A DNA stretch of 12,529 nucleotides from Bacteroidota bacterium (GTDB lineage: Bacteria > Bacteroidota > Bacteroidia > Chitinophagales > Chitinophagaceae). This document shows, in pieces, positions 1-7,699 of the stretch. The stretch covers positions 1 to 12,529 of the forward strand of contig JAFAFV010000156.1 of assembly GCA_023423285.1 (NCBI GenBank), given 5' to 3'. The position numbers and the translations under genes are program-made. Every line of letters begins with the position of its first letter. Within the stretch, counting starts at the first letter, position 1. Below the pieces are notes generated by a model that was not told the origin of the DNA, did no database searches, and saw only the letters and a program-made list of their open reading frames with translations.

Positions 1-1247
1 TAACAGGTATATGGCAAACGGTGTGGACGGAAATAGTGCCCGCTACCTATATTGAAAGCACAAAACACACCCCCGATGTGGACAATGGCCAGTTAAAAGT
101 ATCAGCCAGCCTGGTGGGCGCATTGCCAGGCGATATTGTAAAATTTGTAGCATATGATGGTGCTAAAGAAATAGGCGAAGCTACTTTGCCTTCAGGTGTT
201 GAAGGAAGCATTGATATTAAGAACGCTAAACTATGGTCGCCATCGTCTCCGCATTTATACAGTTTAAAAATTTCCCTGCTGCGTGGTGTAAAGCAAATTG
301 ATCAGGCTGAAAGTTATTTTGCCATGCGTAAAATAACACTTAAAAAAGATGCCAATGGCATTGAGCGACTGGCATTAAATAATGAGTTTGTATTTCAATA
401 CGGCCCGCTCGATCAGGGCTGGTGGCCAGATGGGTTGTACACAGCACCAACTGACGAAGCCCTGGCTTTTGATGTGGTAAAAACAAAAGAAATGGGTTTT
501 AACATGATTCGCAAACATATAAAAGTAGAACCTGCCCGTTGGTATCGGCATTGCGACAGCATTGGTGTTTTGGTTTGGCAGGATATGCCCAGTGGAGATA
601 TGGGTGGCAATCGCTGGGATATGCATCCCGGAAAAATTTCAGGTTACAACCACGATAAAATACGCACCACAGAATCAGAAAACTATTTTCGCAAAGAATG
701 GAAGGCCATCATGGATTTTTTGCACAATTATCCATCCATAGTGGTTTGGGTGCCATTCAACGAAGCCTGGGGCCAGTTTAAAACCAAAGAAATTACCGAG
801 TGGACAATGAACTATGATCCATCCAGGCTGGTGAACAGTGCCAGCGGCGGAAACTTTTTCAATACAGGGCATATATTAGACATTCACAATTATCCTGACC
901 CGATGATGCCTGACCCTGCCATATACGGTAAAAGCGGCATGGCATTGGTGCTTGGCGAGTATGGCGGCCTGGGATTACCGGTAGAAGGGCACACCTGGCA
1001 ACAGAAAGATAACTGGGGCTACCAGAGTTTTAAAAGTGAGCAGGAACTTTTAAACCGCTACGTAAAACTAATGGAAGATTTGAAAAATCTGATCCCAATG
1101 GGCCTTTCTGCGGCTGTGTATACTCAAACAACCGATGTTGAAATAGAAACCAATGGTATATTGACTTATGACAGAAAAGTGATTAAAATACCGGTTGATA
1201 AATTAAGTAACATGCACAAAAGCTTGTATGATGTTAAGGTAAAATAA
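1..1247 (+). CDS. Glycoside hydrolase family 2 enzyme, 5'-truncated by window edge
   Basis: This is the C-terminal part of a GH2 hydrolase. The frame is open from base 3 and has no stop before the window edge, so the GTG at 21 is not the start; the residues before it (TGIWQTVWTE) are the usual end of the GH2 N-terminal sugar-binding domain. Counting from the codon at 21, an Ig-like domain spans about residues 10-105 and a TIM barrel follows. The candidate acid/base is E248 in FNEAWGQ and the candidate nucleophile is E313 in LGEYGG, the expected GH2 pair. The barrel start (GPLDQGWWPDGLYTAPTDEA) belongs to a Bacteroidota GH2 branch whose substrate cannot be read from sequence; beta-galactosidase-like or arabinoside-directed activity are both possible. 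It is probably exported, but the signal peptide is off-window. It sits upstream of arabinose-directed enzymes, so a role in the same polysaccharide pathway is inferred. Family assignment is secure, specificity is not. Confidence 0.9.
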   Translation, partial: TGIWQTVWTEIVPATYIESTKHTPDVDNGQLKVSASLVGALPGDIVKFVAYDGAKEIGEATLPSGVEGSIDIKNAKLWSPSSPHLYSLKISLLRGVKQIDQAESYFAMRKITLKKDANGIERLALNNEFVFQYGPLDQGWWPDGLYTAPTDEALAFDVVKTKEMGFNMIRKHIKVEPARWYRHCDSIGVLVWQDMPSGDMGGNRWDMHPGKISGYNHDKIRTTESENYFRKEWKAIMDFLHNYPSIVVWVPFNEAWGQFKTKEITEWTMNYDPSRLVNSASGGNFFNTGHILDIHNYPDPMMPDPAIYGKSGMALVLGEYGGLGLPVEGHTWQQKDNWGYQSFKSEQELLNRYVKLMEDLKNLIPMGLSAAVYTQTTDVEIETNGILTYDRKVIKIPVDKLSNMHKSLYDVKVK

Positions 1248-1296
1248 TGGCCAGAGAGCTTACTGCTTTATTTACGACGGTTGTAACTTAATATGC

Positions 1297-1633
1297 ATGA
1301 AAACTTCAAACATAGCAGGCATCATCTGCTCTATTGCTGAGCATGATGATCAGCGTGCATTCAGGGAGTTGTTTGATTTGTATTCTCCCGGGTTGCTGTC
1401 TTACAGTGTGTCGGTGGTAAAGTCACGTGCTTTGGCAGAAGAGATCGTGGCTGATGTTTTTGTGAATTTGTGGAAGAACCGAAAGAATCTGATCGCTATA
1501 AAAAATCTGACTTATTTATACACGGCCAATAAAAATATCTTACTCAATCACATTTCAAAAGAAAAAAAATTTGTTAGCATTAGTTTAGACAATATTGAAT
1601 ATAACGGCGCTTACGAATATTACAACGAGTTAC
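1297..1633 (+). pseudogene. ECF (FecI-like) RNA polymerase sigma factor, N-terminal remnant
   Basis: The first ~105 codons read as a normal Bacteroidota ECF sigma factor: a region-2 helix block (AFRELFDLYSPGLLSYS, ALAEEIVADVFVNLWKNR) followed by a stretch ending near SISLDNIEYN. Full family members are about 180-200 residues and carry a region-4 helix-turn-helix that recognises the -35 element. Here that half is missing. The frame runs on into unrelated sequence and stops at 1671, while from about 1637 the +1 frame encodes a SusC fragment. Without region 4 a functional sigma factor is unlikely. In intact PULs such a gene is usually followed by a FecR-type anti-sigma gene and susC/susD, and no FecR sequence is present, which fits a deletion. 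The exact junction can only be placed to roughly 1610-1640. Confidence 0.8.
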
Positions 1634-2083
1634 ACCCTTCAGCCTTCGGTTGCCAATTACGACGGCACTGATGTGAACTGGGCCGATGAACTTTTCAGGA
1701 CAGGTTCTTTGCAGGATTGTAACCTTTCTATCTCTGGCGGTGGAAACACATCGCGCTATTTTGTTTCAAGCTCATATTTAAAAGATGCGGGCACTTTGAT
1801 AGGAAGAAAATTTGACCGCTGCTGCTTTAAGGATCAATACTGATGCTAAAAGAGGTAGATTTACCATTGGCGAACACCTGATGGTGTCAACTACTAATGG
1901 CAGCAGTCCCTTCAGCGGCGGTTTCTTTGGCGGCAACCCGTTTTATGATACGTTTAGCATGCTGCTCATCATTCCCGTGCAGGATGCTTCTTATGTATCG
2001 GCTGTCAAGCCCGGTGGCTGGGGCATCGGATCAAACAATGCCAAAACTTAGGCACGCATCCAGGTGGCGCAGGCCAATGCCCG
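1634..2083 (+). pseudogene. SusC/RagA-type TonB-dependent receptor, internal remnant
   Basis: An internal piece of a SusC-family outer-membrane receptor. The first part (about 1637-1820) encodes ANYDGTDVNWADELFRTG, then LSISGGGNTSRYFVSSSYL, matching the early beta-barrel region where SusC proteins have 'W.D..FRTG...LSVSGG...YF.S..Y'. At about 1818-1822 the frame changes (a 1-base gain or 2-base loss restores FDR...LRINTDAKRG), and the fragment continues as FTIGEHLMVS to GIGSNNAKT. There a TAG at 2049-2051 interrupts it; the same frame then continues ARIQVAQANAR, which fits the expected family sequence, so the TAG looks like a point nonsense mutation. SusC proteins are about 1000 residues; only about 150 codons survive, with no plug domain, no TonB box and no C-terminus. 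It cannot make a transporter. It is the only transport-related sequence in the locus, and no susD is visible. Confidence 0.82.
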
Positions 2084-2178
2084 TTTTTTCAAACTCATCA
2101 GTTACCGGGGCTTATTCCACGGGGCACAACGGTTTTTTTAAGTCGAAAGATGGAGCTGAAGACTGGATTATTTACCGG
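2080..2178 (+). pseudogene. Glycoside hydrolase family 43 remnant (33 codons)
   Basis: In the third frame, directly overlapping the end of the SusC remnant, 33 codons encode PVFSNSS...AYSTGHNGFFKS..GAEDWIIY. This aligns without gaps to residues 270-302 of the intact GH43 lipoprotein gene that begins at 3345 (PVFTPQP...IYGAGHNSFFKS..GKEDWILY), with 18 of 33 positions identical by my count. The piece contains the conserved GHN...DW block of the GH43 propeller. It is diverged from the intact gene, so it derives from another paralogue rather than from a recent partial duplication. It has no start and no rest of the gene. After about 2178 the similarity ends abruptly. Confidence 0.75.
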
Positions 2179-2384
2179 TGCCGAAAGGCGAATAACTTTT
2201 GGGCATTATTTATAATGTTGTATTTTTATCGGATTCGGTAGAGAAATTGATTTTATCTGCAAAAGACCCTAGTAACGAGTTGTGTACAGGGATCTTTTAT
2301 ATAAAGATTCTTCATTAAAAATTCAGCTTACTGCATGTCTTTATGCCCGTTTAAAACTATACATCATTATCAGGTTCGTTTGAT
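2179..2384 (+). other. Unassigned gap between gene wreckage and the first GH43 gene
   Basis: No intact gene is visible. An open frame of 40 codons without a start runs 2196-2318 (between a TAA at 2193-2195 and the TAA at 2316-2318) and encodes NVVFLSDSVEKLILSAKDP among other residues. It could be one more coding remnant, but I do not recognise the family. Within it, 2261-2270 (AAAAGACCCT) and 2288-2298 (AGGGATCTTTT) form an imperfect hairpin with one bulged base. I found no convincing Bacteroidota promoter (TTG with TAnnTTTG) in front of the gene at 2385, although one would be expected here if the downstream GH genes are transcribed. Confidence 0.4.
2261..2298 (+). terminator. Weak terminator-like hairpin
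   Basis: AAAAGACCCT pairs with AGGGATCTTTT across a 17-base loop, with a single bulged A. The right arm ends in a short T run. The stem is AU-rich with only a short GC core, and the loop is long, so termination activity is doubtful. Its position between the gene remnants and the GH43 gene would be sensible for a boundary. Confidence 0.25.
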
Positions 2385-3335
2385 ATGTCCAAATTTATAT
2401 TTTTTATACTGCAACTGATTTCGCTTTCTGCATGGAGCCAGAACCAGGTCCGGGATGATAATCCCTTTATGGCAGACCCCACAATATTTTATTATAAGGG
2501 AATGTATTACCTGTATGGAACCGGCGGCGGTAATAAAGATGATGGCTTTAAAGTATTTACTTCAACAAATAAGGAACGCTGGCAGGACGGAAGTTATGTC
2601 TTAAAAAAAGGAGCATCGTTTGGCAACAGCGGTTTTTGGGCGCCTCAGGTTTTTCAGTATAAAAACAAATTTTATATGGCTTACACGGCCAGCGAGCACA
2701 TTGCTATAGCTGAAGCCGATAATCCTTTAGGGCCTTTTACGCAGCGTCAGATACAACCCATTGCCTCAGATGTAAGAATGATTGACCCTTATGTGTTTTT
2801 TGATAAGGGTAAAATTTATTTATACCATGTTCGGGTTGATAAAGGCAACCGTATTTATGTGGCAGAAATGAATGAAGCCTTGAACGCCATCAATCCTGCA
2901 ACCCTGACAGAATGCGTTACAGCAACAGAACATTGGGAAGACACTCAAAATGCCGCCTGGAAAGTAGCCGAAGGACCCACTGTAATAAAGCACAGGAGCT
3001 GGTATTACCTCATTTACTCTGCAAATGATTTTAGAAATCCAGATTATGCTGTTGGGTATGCCGTGTCGCGGTCGCCGCTGGGGCCATGGCAAAAATATTC
3101 AGGCAATCCCATTCTCTCAAAAAAGCATGTGGGCATTAATGGCCCGGGGCATGGCGATGTACTGATGGATAAAAACGGTGGCATGGGTTATGTTTTTCAT
3201 ACCCATTATTCCGGCGAAAAAGTGGCAAAAAGAAGAACGGCTTATATGGGCCTTCAATTCGTCAAAAATAAAAACAATGCACCCAGGCTTATAGTATTGC
3301 AAAACACGTTCAGGTTTTTGCAATCAACCCAATAA
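2385..3335 (+). CDS. Secreted glycoside hydrolase family 43 protein (arabinosidase/xylosidase-like)
   Basis: This 316-residue protein is a single five-bladed beta-propeller of the GH43 type. A classical signal peptide (residues 1-18, hydrophobic core IFFILQLISLSAW, likely cleavage near WSQ/N) sends it to the periplasm or outside. The three catalytic acids are visible in order: D31 in FMADPTIFY (general base), D134 in RMIDPYVF (pKa modulator) and E196 in VAEGPTVIK (general acid). H256 in GPGHGD matches the conserved propeller histidine. The length suits a stand-alone catalytic domain with no binding module. GH43 enzymes invert alpha-L-arabinofuranosides or beta-D-xylosides; the neighbours point to arabinose release, but the exact linkage cannot be read from sequence. 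It starts a compact run: the next gene begins 9 bases after its stop, so co-transcription is likely. It is quite different from the second GH43, suggesting complementary rather than duplicated activity. Confidence 0.93.
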   Translation: MSKFIFFILQLISLSAWSQNQVRDDNPFMADPTIFYYKGMYYLYGTGGGNKDDGFKVFTSTNKERWQDGSYVLKKGASFGNSGFWAPQVFQYKNKFYMAYTASEHIAIAEADNPLGPFTQRQIQPIASDVRMIDPYVFFDKGKIYLYHVRVDKGNRIYVAEMNEALNAINPATLTECVTATEHWEDTQNAAWKVAEGPTVIKHRSWYYLIYSANDFRNPDYAVGYAVSRSPLGPWQKYSGNPILSKKHVGINGPGHGDVLMDKNGGMGYVFHTHYSGEKVAKRRTAYMGLQFVKNKNNAPRLIVLQNTFRFLQSTQ

Positions 3336-3344
3336 ATTTTAGTT

Positions 3345-4400
3345 ATGACCCGGTTATTCGTGATCTTTTTTGCATTCATATTTACAACCACTACTTCATG
3401 CACATCTTTAAAAACTTCCGTTTCCACCCATACGTTTACCAACCCTTTGCTTACCGCTGGCGCAGATCCTTACAGTTTTTATAAAGACGGATACTATTAT
3501 TACACACATACTACAGGCAGGTCTCTCGACATCTGGAAAACCAAAAGCATTACCGATTTAAAAACTGCTGAAAGAAAAACAGTGTGGACACCGCCGCCAA
3601 ATACTATTTATTCCCGGCAGATATGGGCGCCTGAAATTGCTTACATTAACAATAGCTGGTACATGCACTTTGCCGCAGACAATGGCGATAACAGAAACCA
3701 CAGGATGTATGTGATAGAAAACACAAACCCTGATCCTATGCAGGGTACATGGGTGTTTAAAGGAAAAGTGGCAGATGCTACCGACAAATGGGCGATTGAT
3801 GGCAATGTGTTTGAGCATAAAAATCAGTTATACATGATATGGTCGGGATGGGAAGGCGATGAAAACGGACAGCAGAATATTTACATTGCTAAGATGAGCA
3901 ATCCCTGGACGATTGATGGCCCGCGTGTGATGATCAGCAGCCCCGAACTGCCCTGGGAGCGGCACGGAAGACTTGGAAAGGATGAGCATGTATATGTGAA
4001 CGAAGGGCCGCAATTTTTAAAAGGAAAAAAAGACAAAGTGTTCATCATTTATTCTGCCAGCGGTTGCTGGACGGATGAATACACGCTGGGCATGCTCACT
4101 GCTGATGAAAATGCTGATCTGTTAGATCCCAAAAGCTGGAAGAAATCTCCTGAACCGGTATTCACCCCACAACCGGGAAGCAATATTTATGGCGCCGGGC
4201 ATAATTCTTTTTTTAAATCTGCCGATGGAAAAGAGGATTGGATACTGTATCATGCCAACGACAATCCCGGTGAAGGTTGCGGCAGCAGGCGCAAGCCGCG
4301 TGCGCAAAAATTTACCTGGAACAAAGATGGTACTCCAAATTTTGGCAGCCCGCATCCTGATACCAAAGTATTGGAGGTTCCTTCTGGTGAAGGCCATTAA
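3345..4400 (+). CDS. Lipoprotein GH43 exo-alpha-L-arabinofuranosidase-like enzyme
   Basis: The 351-residue product opens with a lipoprotein signal: a hydrophobic stretch (LFVIFFAFIF) and a lipobox-like TTTTSC with the cysteine at residue 19, so it is probably membrane-anchored. GH43 catalytic residues are D41 (GADPYSFY, base), D152 (WAIDGNVF, pKa modulator) and E220 (YVNEGPQFL, general acid). H286 in GAGHNSFF is the conserved propeller histidine. The blocks RQIWAPEI, IYSASGCWTDEYTLGML and GHNSFFKS resemble the GH43 branch containing exo-acting alpha-1,5-L-arabinofuranosidases, so removal of terminal arabinose from arabino-oligosaccharides is the likely job. That subfamily call is from memory of the motifs and is less secure than the family. 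It lies 9 bases after the previous GH43 and 21 bases before the GH127 gene, consistent with one operon. A fragment of a related GH43 survives at 2080-2178. Confidence 0.93.
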   Translation: MTRLFVIFFAFIFTTTTSCTSLKTSVSTHTFTNPLLTAGADPYSFYKDGYYYYTHTTGRSLDIWKTKSITDLKTAERKTVWTPPPNTIYSRQIWAPEIAYINNSWYMHFAADNGDNRNHRMYVIENTNPDPMQGTWVFKGKVADATDKWAIDGNVFEHKNQLYMIWSGWEGDENGQQNIYIAKMSNPWTIDGPRVMISSPELPWERHGRLGKDEHVYVNEGPQFLKGKKDKVFIIYSASGCWTDEYTLGMLTADENADLLDPKSWKKSPEPVFTPQPGSNIYGAGHNSFFKSADGKEDWILYHANDNPGEGCGSRRKPRAQKFTWNKDGTPNFGSPHPDTKVLEVPSGEGH

Positions 4401-4421
4401 ACGAAGCATAAAAAGATACGT

Positions 4422-6425
4422 ATGAAAAAATATCTTATTCTCCTCACCTGTATTTTTTTATCAGTAATGACACAGGCTCAACATACACATCAATTTGGAA
4501 GGGCACCTTTAAAGCAAAACCCTTACGCGCAACTGCCGCTTGGTTCCATTTCCCCGCAGGGGTGGTTAAAAGAAATGCTGGTGCGCCAAGCAAGTGGCGC
4601 CACCGGCAGGCTGGATGAATTGTACCCGCTGGTGATGGGCAAAAGAAACGGATGGCTGGGCGGAAACGGCGACCAGTGGGAGCGCGGCCCTTACTGGATT
4701 GACGGCCTGCTGCCGCTGGCTTATATATTAAAAGATGAAGAACTGATTGCCAAAACAAAACCCTGGATTGAATGGGCTTTGAACAGCCAGAGGCCGGATG
4801 GTTATTTTGGCCCTTCAAAAGATTATGGCCCAGAACCAGGCGTGCAGCGCGATAATAGCCAGGACTGGTGGCCTAAAATGGTAATGCTTAAAATTCTCAT
4901 GCAGTATTACTCAGCAACTGAAGACAAAAGAGTGCTCAACCTGATGACCAATTACTTTAAGTACCAGTTAAAAACACTTCCTCAAAAACCCCTTGACCAC
5001 TGGACCTTTTGGGCGCGATACCGCGGTGGAGACAACCTGATGGCCGTGTATTGGTTGTACAATATAACGGGCGATGATTTTCTGCTTGAACTCGGTGATC
5101 TGATCTATAAGCAAACCTTTGATTATACCAATGCTTTTTTAAATACCAACCTGCTGTCAACAATGGGCAGCATTCATTGTGTAAATCTGGCGCAGGGCAT
5201 TAAAACGCCCATGATTTATTATCAGCGTCATAACGATACAAAACATATTCAGGCCACTGAAAAAGGATTTAAAAGTTTAATACGCTTCAACGGTCATGCA
5301 AATGGTATGTATGGTGGCGATGAAGCGCTTCATGGCAACAATCCCACACAAGGCTCAGAGTTTTGCAGCGCCGTAGAGCTGATGTTTTCGCTGGAAAATT
5401 TACTGGCAATTACAGGAGGCGTGCCATATGCTGACCACCTTGAAAAAATTGCTTTCAATACATTGCCAGCACAGGCTTCAGATGATTTTATGACGAGGCA
5501 ATACTTTCAACAGGCAAACCAGGTAATGGCCACACGCCACATCAGAAACTTTGACGTGAATCACGAAGGCACAGATGTAGTGTATGGCTTGATGACAGGA
5601 TATCCATGCTGTACCGCAAACATGCACCAGGGTTGGCCCAAGTTTACACAAAACCTTTGGTATGCCACGCCCGATAAGGGCCTTGCCGCACTTGTATATG
5701 CACCAAGTGAAGTAAAAGCAACAGTCGGGAATGGAACGCAAATAATCATTAAAGAAGAGACCAGTTACCCTTTTCAGGATGAGATCAGATTTGTTTTCAA
5801 TTTCCCTGGCAAAACAAAGTCTGTTGCTTTTCCGTTTCATTTGCGCGTGCCGGGATGGTGTAAAGAAGCGGTGGTACACGTGAATGGTAAGCCTGAACAA
5901 AAAGCTGCAGGCGGCAGCATCATGGTGCTAAACCGAAACTGGAGCAATGGTGATGTTGTAGAACTGAAACTGCCCATGCATATTTATAAGAATACATGGC
6001 ATGAAAATTCTGTTTCCATAGAACGCGGCCCGCTGGTTTATGCACTGAAAATAGGCGAACGTGTTGAAAAAGTTCATAACACAAAAGATGCAGATAAGTA
6101 TGGAGCAACTTATGATGAGGTTCATCCAACCACTCCCTGGAATTATGGATTGCTCAACATTCCCGATCATGAATTGGAAAAAGCGTTTCAATTGCAGGTC
6201 AATCCAGTTACTACTTATCCCTGGAACCTGCAGAATGCCCCGCTTAGCCTGCGCACCAAAGGCCGGCGCATACCTTCCTGGCAGTTATACAATCAAATGG
6301 CGGGGCCATTACCATACAGTATGATCTATCAGTTGGAAACAGCGCCAGAAGATGAGGACATTATATTAGTTCCGTACGGCTGCACACAATTAAGAATTTC
6401 ACAGTTCCCGGTAGTGGGCAGGTAA
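4422..6425 (+). CDS. GH127-type (DUF1680) beta-L-arabinofuranosidase
   Basis: The 667-residue protein has a signal peptide (residues 1-20, KKYLILLTCIFLSVM...AQ) and then an (alpha/alpha) barrel of the DUF1680 family followed by beta-sandwich domains; the length is usual for GH127 and related families. Members studied biochemically use a zinc-bound cysteine as nucleophile. The matching site is visible: E313 and C315 in GSEFCSAVEL and the pair C396-C397 in GYPCCTANMHQGWPK correspond to the Glu-x-Cys and Cys-Cys zinc ligands, with C396 in the nucleophile position. E301 in GGDEALHGNN is a candidate acid/base. Other conserved blocks are YWIDGLLPLAY and HWTFWARYRGGDN. The substrate would be terminal beta-L-arabinofuranose, as in hydroxyproline-rich glycoproteins or pectic side chains. 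The close GH146 family shares these motifs, so the exact number is open. It ends the tight GH43-GH43-GH127 run. Confidence 0.9.
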   Translation: MKKYLILLTCIFLSVMTQAQHTHQFGRAPLKQNPYAQLPLGSISPQGWLKEMLVRQASGATGRLDELYPLVMGKRNGWLGGNGDQWERGPYWIDGLLPLAYILKDEELIAKTKPWIEWALNSQRPDGYFGPSKDYGPEPGVQRDNSQDWWPKMVMLKILMQYYSATEDKRVLNLMTNYFKYQLKTLPQKPLDHWTFWARYRGGDNLMAVYWLYNITGDDFLLELGDLIYKQTFDYTNAFLNTNLLSTMGSIHCVNLAQGIKTPMIYYQRHNDTKHIQATEKGFKSLIRFNGHANGMYGGDEALHGNNPTQGSEFCSAVELMFSLENLLAITGGVPYADHLEKIAFNTLPAQASDDFMTRQYFQQANQVMATRHIRNFDVNHEGTDVVYGLMTGYPCCTANMHQGWPKFTQNLWYATPDKGLAALVYAPSEVKATVGNGTQIIIKEETSYPFQDEIRFVFNFPGKTKSVAFPFHLRVPGWCKEAVVHVNGKPEQKAAGGSIMVLNRNWSNGDVVELKLPMHIYKNTWHENSVSIERGPLVYALKIGERVEKVHNTKDADKYGATYDEVHPTTPWNYGLLNIPDHELEKAFQLQVNPVTTYPWNLQNAPLSLRTKGRRIPSWQLYNQMAGPLPYSMIYQLETAPEDEDIILVPYGCTQLRISQFPVVGR

Positions 6426-6505
6426 GTGCATTAAAATATATTGTACTTTCGAGACTTGCGTTCAAAGAAACTATTTGCATAAACAATCATTTTAAAAATA
6501 ATCCA

Positions 6506-7678
6506 ATGAACAGAACGATTCAACTACTTGCTTTTTCGGCTGCTTTAACTTCGTTTACTGCCTGTAATAATGCCAGCGACAAAAACGCAGCTGATAGCGA
6601 TTCAACTGCTGCAACAAGTGCGCAAGGCCCAGACGCCGCAAAATTTGAAACCACGATTGATGGTAAAAAAACAGCGCTTTACACTTTGAAAAATGCCAAT
6701 GGTATGCAACTGGCTATTACTAACTATGGCGGACGCTTTGTAAGCCTGTTGGTTCCCGACAGCGCAGGAAAGTTAACTGATGTTGTGATTTCGATGGACG
6801 GTGTGGAAAGCTTTAAAAATGCTACCGAACCTTACCTGGGCGCTACTATTGGGCGCTATGGCAACCGTATTGCCAAAGGAAAATTCACGCTTGACGGGCA
6901 GGAATACACACTGGCCCTGAACAATGGTGTGAATACACTGCATGGAGGCAACAAAGGGTTTCAGTACGTAGTGTGGGATGCAGTGCAGCCAAACGACAGT
7001 ACGCTGGAACTTTCTTATACAAGCCCAGACATGGAAGAGGGGTATCCTGGTGAGTTAAAAACAAAAGTAGTGTACAGCCTTACGTCTGATAATGCCGTTA
7101 AGATGGAATACACGGCTACCACAACAAAGCCTACGGTTATCAACCTTACCAATCACGCTTTCTTTAATCTGAATGGCGCTGGTAGTGGCGATATACTGGG
7201 ACATCAGATGCAGATATTTGCTGATAAATACATACCGGTTGATTCAACATTAATACCAACAGGTATTGAGCCTGTGGCCGGCACTCCGTTTGATTTTACA
7301 AAACCTACCACTATTGGTGAAAGAATAGAGCAGGATCATGAACAATTAAAATTTGGTAAAGGCTACGATCATTGTTATGTACTAAACGGTACCAGTGGAG
7401 CTTATGGAACCACACATGCCGCGCGCGCTATTGGAGATAAATCAGGAATTGTATTGGACGTGTTAACACAGGAGCCTGGTGTGCAATTGTATACAGGAAA
7501 TTTCATGCAGGGCAAAAACACATTGCTCGGTGGTTTTAAAGATGACTTTAGAACGGCATTTTGTTTGGAAACACAACACTTTCCTGACAGCCCCAATCAG
7601 CCATCTTTCCCCAGCACCGTATTGAAGCCGGGAGAAACGTATCATACTATCTCTTACTATAAGTTCTCCACAAAATAA
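6506..7678 (+). CDS. galM: Aldose 1-epimerase (mutarotase), lipoprotein form
   Basis: This 390-residue GalM-fold protein interconverts alpha and beta anomers of aldoses. Conserved sites are GRYGNRIAKG around R121, NTLHGG with H146, the catalytic acid H217 in NLTNHAFFNL, GYDHCY with D288/H289, and the catalytic base E355 in CLETQHFPDSP. The family is about 340 residues; the extra 45 N-terminal residues are a lipoprotein signal with lipobox FTAC (cysteine 20) followed by a low-complexity Ala/Ser/Asp/Thr linker. It should therefore sit on a membrane outside the cytoplasm, unlike enterobacterial GalM. Extracytoplasmic mutarotases are common in Bacteroidota sugar loci, where they would speed uptake or catabolism of the released sugar. 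It starts 80 bases after the GH127 stop, so it may share that transcript or have its own promoter; I found no convincing promoter in the gap. A strong terminator follows 21 bases after the stop. Confidence 0.95.
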   Translation: MNRTIQLLAFSAALTSFTACNNASDKNAADSDSTAATSAQGPDAAKFETTIDGKKTALYTLKNANGMQLAITNYGGRFVSLLVPDSAGKLTDVVISMDGVESFKNATEPYLGATIGRYGNRIAKGKFTLDGQEYTLALNNGVNTLHGGNKGFQYVVWDAVQPNDSTLELSYTSPDMEEGYPGELKTKVVYSLTSDNAVKMEYTATTTKPTVINLTNHAFFNLNGAGSGDILGHQMQIFADKYIPVDSTLIPTGIEPVAGTPFDFTKPTTIGERIEQDHEQLKFGKGYDHCYVLNGTSGAYGTTHAARAIGDKSGIVLDVLTQEPGVQLYTGNFMQGKNTLLGGFKDDFRTAFCLETQHFPDSPNQPSFPSTVLKPGETYHTISYYKFSTK

Positions 7679-7699
7679 TTCAATTCTTCATACACACAG

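Noticed and set aside
21..1247. GTG at 21 as the true start of the GH2 gene
   Set aside because: The frame is open to the window edge and the preceding residues (GIWQT) are a conserved GH2 motif, so the gene is truncated by the window.
1595..2241. Three separate small proteins starting at ATG codons 1595, 1812 and 1897
   Set aside because: Their internal sequence matches SusC and GH43 interiors, so they are pieces of broken genes and the ATGs are not real starts.
4122..4409. Minus-strand open frame opposite the second GH43, and similar antisense frames opposite other genes
   Set aside because: They lie wholly inside well-supported genes and show no recognisable domain; they are shadows.
4594..4603. 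Palindrome GTGGCGCCAC inside the GH127 gene
   Set aside because: Short, within a conserved coding stretch, and no other site of this kind seen; expected by chance.
6426..6505. Possible promoter before galM (TACTTTCG)
   Set aside because: The match to TAnnTTTG is imperfect and there is no TTG at the right distance; I cannot support it.
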